DNA from: an uncultured Lentisphaeria bacterium
Lineage (GTDB): Bacteria; Verrucomicrobiota; Lentisphaeria; Victivallales; UBA1829
Assembly: GCA_905211485.1 (NCBI GenBank)
Contig: CAJMAW010000034.1
Span: forward strand, 1 to 24,282
Direction: 5' to 3'
DNA length: 24,282 nt
The notes beneath the pieces were generated by a model, which saw only the letters and a program-made list of their open reading frames with translations, did not search any database and was not told the origin of the DNA. The first letter of the stretch is position 1. Each line of letters begins with the position of its first letter. Both the position numbers and the translations under genes were made by a program. Below, piece after piece: positions 21,087 to 24,282 of this stretch.

Positions 21087-21752
21087 ATGAGGAAGAAAGG
21101 TTTTTTCATCACACTGGAAGGAGGGGAAGCCTGCGGGAAAAGCACGCAGATGCTCCTGCTGGAAAATTCCCCGGACTGGAAAAACAAAAACCGGGAACGG
21201 ATCTTCACCCGTTCACCCGGAGGCACGGAAATCGCGGAGAAAATCCGCGCCATTCTCAAAAACGCCGGCGGCGCGGAAGCGCTGAACGACCGCGCGGAAC
21301 TCCTGCTCTTTTCCGCCTGTCACGCCCAGATGACGGAACAGCGGATCCTGCCGGCGCTCGAACGCGGAGCCATCGTCGTTTCCGACCGTTTCTGCGATTC
21401 CACGACCGTATATCAGGGCTTTGCGCGCTCTCTGGATCCGGAACGGGTCCTCAGAATCAACCGTTTCGCCTGCCGGGGCCTGGTCCCGGATCTGACCATT
21501 CTTCTGGATCTGCCCGCTCAGGAAGTCATGCGCCGCATCCGGAAACGCGCGGGTGAAGGCGGCGCCCCCGCTCCCGATCAGGACCGTTTCGACTCCGAAT
21601 CCGAAGCCTTCCATGAAACCGTGCGCAGGGGATTCCTGGAACTGGCGCGCAGAGAACCGCAGCGCTTCCGGATCGTCGACGCATCGGAAGACCCCGGTTC
21701 GGTCCACCGCAGCATCAAGGAGGCGCTCCGTGACGGACTGGACCTTTTTTGA
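21087..21752 (+). CDS. tmk: Thymidylate kinase
   Basis: dTMP kinase makes dTDP for DNA synthesis. The 221-residue protein has the P-loop EGGEACGKST at 11-20, the TRSPGGT loop at 41-47 (most bacterial enzymes have TREPGGT), SDRFCDSTTVYQG at 99-111, which contains the DR pair and the thymidine-site YQG, and a lid region ending in DRFDSE. Length is normal. The open frame extends upstream to 20922 into the divergent gene, but the family starts at the ATG at 21087; the ribosome-binding site is weak (CCGGGG). It is divergent from the AICAR transformylase gene and overlaps holB by 23 bases, forming the common tmk-holB pair. The Glu-to-Ser change in the TREPGGT loop is notable but does not by itself argue against activity. 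Confidence 0.93.
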   Translation: MRKKGFFITLEGGEACGKSTQMLLLENSPDWKNKNRERIFTRSPGGTEIAEKIRAILKNAGGAEALNDRAELLLFSACHAQMTEQRILPALERGAIVVSDRFCDSTTVYQGFARSLDPERVLRINRFACRGLVPDLTILLDLPAQEVMRRIRKRAGEGGAPAPDQDRFDSESEAFHETVRRGFLELARREPQRFRIVDASEDPGSVHRSIKEALRDGLDLF

Positions 21753-22791
21753 ACAGAAGTTCCCCCTCATCATGAATTCGCTGAAAAACGCCGCCGCCGC
21801 GGGGAGAATCGGGCATTCCTATCTTCTGGCAAGTTCCAACCCCGTGTTCCGCCAGGATTTCCCGCTTCTCCTGGCATGCCTCGCTGCATGCACACAGCCG
21901 GAGCAGGATGGAAGACCGTGCGGAAAATGCCTGACATGCCGTCAGATTTCCGCCGGGATTTATCCGGACATGCACATTCTCGCGCCCACATCCAAATCCC
22001 GGGAGATCACCATCGGGAAGGACGCGGATGAACCGGACACGCTCCGCGCTTTTGAAGCCGTCTTCCACCTCAGCGCCGTCTCCGCCTCCGGATGGAAAAT
22101 CGGGATCATCCAGGATGCGGACACCATGAACGAAAAGGCTCAAAACGCGTTCCTCAAAACCCTGGAGGAGCCCCCCCGGAAATGTCTTTTCATCCTCTCC
22201 ACGGGGAGACCGTCGGAACTGCTGCCGACCATCCGTTCCAGATGTCAGATCCTGGAGCTGACAGACAATCACTGCCGATATGATCTTTCCCGTTTCCCCG
22301 TCCTCCCGGGAATTCTGCTCAAACTCCAGTTCTTTTCCCGCGACGATATCGCCGCGGCGGAAGACTGCGCCCGGAATCTCATTGCCATTCTCGACTCCTT
22401 TCAGGACGAAGCGGAAAAAGCCGTGGCGGAAAAATGGGCCGCGCGTCTCGAAGCGGCGAAAAATCTGGAAAGCGCCGGGTTCAAGCAGCTCGAAAAACGC
22501 ATCGCAGGGGAGGAAGGCTGCGAATACCTGAGACTCCGCGAACAGTTCATCAGCATCCTGCATACCTGGTTCGCCGAAATCGCGCTCATCGCCGGAGGAA
22601 CTCCGAGGGAGCTTCTGCCGAATCCGGAAATCCTCGAGGAACTCTTCTCCTCTCCCGTCCGCCCGAAGCTGAAAGCCGCAGAGGCGTTCCGGCATCTCAA
22701 TGAAGCGGAGGAGCTGCTGAAAGCGCTCAGGACCAATGTCAGCGATGAACTCGCAATCCGGACGTTCTGTCTGAACGTGGCTCTCCCCTGA
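21730..22791 (+). CDS. holB: DNA polymerase III delta-prime subunit
   Basis: The 353-residue protein is the delta-prime subunit of the sliding-clamp loader. The GHSYLL start of the AAA+ domain is at 29-34. The nucleotide-binding loop is degenerate (SSNPVFRQDF in place of a GKT loop), as in many delta-prime proteins. The zinc module uses C54, C64, C67 and C70. NEKAQNAFLKTLEEPP is at 134-149 and the SRC motif is at 170-172. The start is the GTG at 21730, inside tmk: AAGGAGG lies 6 bases before it, the best ribosome-binding site in this group. The open frame extends further upstream through tmk but without homology. Tight overlap with tmk suggests translational coupling. RNase HI follows after 53 bases of purine-rich spacer. 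Confidence 0.9.
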   Translation: MTDWTFFEQKFPLIMNSLKNAAAAGRIGHSYLLASSNPVFRQDFPLLLACLAACTQPEQDGRPCGKCLTCRQISAGIYPDMHILAPTSKSREITIGKDADEPDTLRAFEAVFHLSAVSASGWKIGIIQDADTMNEKAQNAFLKTLEEPPRKCLFILSTGRPSELLPTIRSRCQILELTDNHCRYDLSRFPVLPGILLKLQFFSRDDIAAAEDCARNLIAILDSFQDEAEKAVAEKWAARLEAAKNLESAGFKQLEKRIAGEEGCEYLRLREQFISILHTWFAEIALIAGGTPRELLPNPEILEELFSSPVRPKLKAAEAFRHLNEAEELLKALRTNVSDELAIRTFCLNVALP

Positions 22792-22844
22792 GAGAAGCGA
22801 AGAGAGAAAAGAGAAGAGAAAAAAATCCCCGCGGAAAAATCCGA

Positions 22845-23393
22845 ATGAGCACTCAACACCCCGCCCCTTCATCAGAAAATCCTTCTGTGCAATCCGTCTT
22901 TTCCACCTCACCTCATGCTGCCGCCGCCAGGCGCAAACAGGTGAGCATCTATACGGACGGCGCATGCAAAGGCAACCCCGGCCCCGGAGGCTGGGGAGCC
23001 GTTCTCCTTTACGGAAAGTTCCGCAAAGACATTTCAGGAGGATTTTCCAGAACAACCAACAACAGAATGGAAATCATGGCGGCCGTTGCGGCTCTGGACT
23101 GTCTCACGGAATCCTGCGAGGTCACACTGTATTCCGATTCCCGCTATCTCGTCGATGCACTCGAAAAAGGCTGGCTCCGCCGATGGAAGAGCAGAAACTG
23201 GATCAAAATGGACAAATCGCCCGTTTTGAATGTGGATCTCTGGGAACGGCTTCTTCGGCTTCTTGAAAGGCACAGCGTCCGCTTCGTCTGGGTCAAGGGA
23301 CACGCCGAAAACGAATACAACAATCTCTGTGACAGAATGGCAACGGAAGAAGCCTCCGGGACATCCCTCCCGGAAGATCCGGGATTTCCCTGA
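22845..23393 (+). CDS. rnhA: Ribonuclease HI
   Basis: RNase HI cleaves the RNA strand of RNA-DNA hybrids. The 182-residue protein has the full active site: D38 in YTDGACKGNPGPGGWG, E76 in NNRMEIMA, D98 in YSDSRYL, H153 in VKGHAENEYNN and D163 in LCDRMA. The basic handle WLRRWKSRNW is present at 110-119. The first 30 residues form a Ser/Pro/Ala-rich extension that is not part of the fold; no later ATG sits before the fold, so the start at 22845 is likely although its ribosome-binding site is weak. It follows tmk and holB and is convergent with mutS, with 65 bases between the stops. A perfect TCCCGGA/TCCGGGA hairpin lies in its last codons. Confidence 0.94.
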   Translation: MSTQHPAPSSENPSVQSVFSTSPHAAAARRKQVSIYTDGACKGNPGPGGWGAVLLYGKFRKDISGGFSRTTNNRMEIMAAVAALDCLTESCEVTLYSDSRYLVDALEKGWLRRWKSRNWIKMDKSPVLNVDLWERLLRLLERHSVRFVWVKGHAENEYNNLCDRMATEEASGTSLPEDPGFP

Positions 23394-23396
23394 TCC

Positions 23397-23433
23397 CTCC
23401 TGCGGAAGCGTCATCCCGTGCAGGGGATTTTTT
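23397..23433 (+). terminator. Likely intrinsic terminator after rnhA
   Basis: CTCCTGC (23397-23403) pairs with GCAGGGG (23420-23426), with one G-T pair and a 16-base loop, followed by A and six Ts (23428-23433). It starts four bases after the rnhA stop and would end the tmk-holB-rnhA transcript before it runs into mutS. The large loop makes it weaker than the one at 12209. Confidence 0.5.
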
Positions 23434-23458
23434 CAGACGGATCCGGCTTTTCTCCGGG

Positions 23459-24282
23459 TCAGTCGTCGAAGAGAGAGGGCTGGAGAATGCCTCCGGATGC
23501 AGCAGAAGACGGAGAGACCGAGGCCGATTTGCGCGCATAGGAGGCACGGGGCTCCCGAAGACGCAGAGACTGCCGCTTCGTCAGGGCGGGCTGTCCGGCT
23601 TCCGCAATGGCGTTGTCCTCCAGATTTTCCAGGATTTCCCTGGCCCGGCTGATGACCTCCGGAGGAAGTCCGGCCAGTTTGGCGACATGGATTCCGTAGC
23701 TCTTGTCCGCCGCCCCCGGAACGATCTGACGGAGGAAAATGATCTGATCCCCGTATTCCCGGACGGCGACATTGTAGTTCTTCACCCCCTGACGCGTCAG
23801 GGCGATTTCCGTAAGCTCATGATAATGGGTGGCGAACTGCGTCCGTGCGCGGCAGTCCGGATGGTCCAGGAGATATTCCGCGACGGCCCATGCGATGGAG
23901 AGGCCGTCGAAGGTGCTTGTTCCGCGCCCAATTTCATCCAGGATGACAATGCTTTTCGACGTCGCGTGATGAAGGATGTTCGCCGTTTCCACCATTTCCA
24001 CCATGAAGGTGCTCTGCCCCCGGGAAAGATCGTCCATGGCGCCGACGCGTGTGAAAATTCTGTCCGCGATGCCGATCCAGGCCTCGTCCGCCGGGATGAA
24101 GGAGCCCATCTGCGCCATTAGAACGATGAGCGCCGTCTGGCGCATGTAGGTGGATTTACCGGCCATGTTCGGCCCCGTGACGATCGCACAGCGGTCGTCG
24201 GAGTCGTTCAGGAAGGTGTCGTTCGGGACGAAAAGCACGTCCTTCAGCGTCTGTTCGACGACGGGGTGCCGTCCCTCGATTA
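23459..24282 (-). CDS. mutS: DNA mismatch repair protein MutS, C-terminal part
   Basis: Only the last 274 or so codons lie in the window; the gene continues beyond the right edge. The visible part begins with IEGRHPVVEQ, the conserved lead into the ATPase domain. It then shows Walker A TGPNMAGKST, the STFMVEM signature, Walker B DEIGRGTSTFDG, and the ATHYHEL histidine motif. The helix-turn-helix dimer region follows (KSYGIHVAKLAGLP, then RAREIL). The last residues, QPSLFDD, match a sliding-clamp binding motif known from MutS tails. MutS recognises mismatches and uses ATP to signal repair. The gene is convergent with rnhA. Nothing in the visible part looks damaged. Confidence 0.96.
   Translation of the reverse strand, partial: IEGRHPVVEQTLKDVLFVPNDTFLNDSDDRCAIVTGPNMAGKSTYMRQTALIVLMAQMGSFIPADEAWIGIADRIFTRVGAMDDLSRGQSTFMVEMVETANILHHATSKSIVILDEIGRGTSTFDGLSIAWAVAEYLLDHPDCRARTQFATHYHELTEIALTRQGVKNYNVAVREYGDQIIFLRQIVPGAADKSYGIHVAKLAGLPPEVISRAREILENLEDNAIAEAGQPALTKRQSLRLREPRASYARKSASVSPSSAASGGILQPSLFDD

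Noticed and set aside
19535..21556. A 673-codon plus-strand open frame across recD2, the AICAR transformylase gene and tmk
   Set aside because: It lies antisense to two clear enzymes and out of frame with tmk, is Arg/His/Gly-rich and matches no family. It is a shadow of the codon bias.
21553..21729. Upstream extension of the holB frame inside tmk
   Set aside because: No similarity to delta-prime, while a GTG with an AAGGAGG site at the right distance begins the conserved part.
21715..23055. A 446-codon minus-strand frame opposite holB
   Set aside because: Antisense to a well-supported clamp-loader gene; no family features.
23368..23384. Perfect 7-base hairpin in the last codons of rnhA as a terminator
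   Set aside because: It lies within the coding sequence and lacks a T-run; the structure after the stop is a better terminator candidate.

Overview
This is a bacterial chromosomal stretch of fairly high G+C with densely packed genes on both strands. Nineteen protein genes are well supported; the last one, mutS, runs off the right edge. I saw no rRNA, tRNA, CRISPR array, transposase, integrase or phage gene. The gene mix suggests a member of the Planctomycetota-Verrucomicrobiota-Lentisphaerota group, perhaps Lentisphaerota: a membrane Ser/Thr kinase with a zinc-ribbon N-terminus and a DLG motif, a DegT/Gfo-Idh/ceramidase-like trio with an AraC regulator, a stand-alone AICAR transformylase, a GSCFA protein and RecD2. 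That assignment is inference from family knowledge, not from a marker gene.

Layout. (1) 85-4265, minus strand: a ceramidase-like hydrolase directly coupled to a Gfo/Idh/MocA oxidoreductase, then a 510-base gap, then a DegT/DnrJ-type PLP aminotransferase. An AraC-family regulator (4416-5303, plus) is divergent from the aminotransferase across a 150-base double-promoter region. This looks like an accessory sugar or amino-sugar module. (2) 5563-9344, plus: glutaredoxin, membrane-anchored Ser/Thr protein kinase, and a PfkB-family sugar-phosphate kinase nine bases behind it. (3) 9551-14352, plus: SppA-like S49 peptidase, a repeat-rich spacer, a RecB/Cas4-like protein that keeps its iron-sulfur cysteines but seems to have lost its nuclease residues, a strong terminator, then thioredoxin translationally coupled to TilS.

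(4) 14329-20965, minus: read in transcription order, AICAR transformylase, RecD2 helicase, GSCFA protein, and asparagine synthase. The gaps are 23, 95 and 6 bases, so one operon is plausible. The 3' ends of tilS and the asparagine synthase gene overlap by 24 bases. (5) 21087-23393, plus: thymidylate kinase, DNA polymerase III delta-prime (start inside tmk with an excellent ribosome-binding site) and RNase HI, a replication and nucleotide group. (6) 23459-24282, minus: the C-terminal part of MutS.

Most genes are ordinary housekeeping. The most unusual part is 10851-12195. Stacked short tandem repeats lead into a 20-base tandem duplication at the start of the RecB-like gene. Removing one copy would fuse that gene in frame with the open frame upstream. 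The protein itself has non-canonical residues at the expected nuclease positions and a roughly 60-residue low-complexity insert. I found no clear-cut new multi-gene system. The best candidates for follow-up are this degenerate iron-sulfur protein, the AraC/DegT/Gfo/ceramidase-like locus and the GSCFA-asparagine synthase pair.
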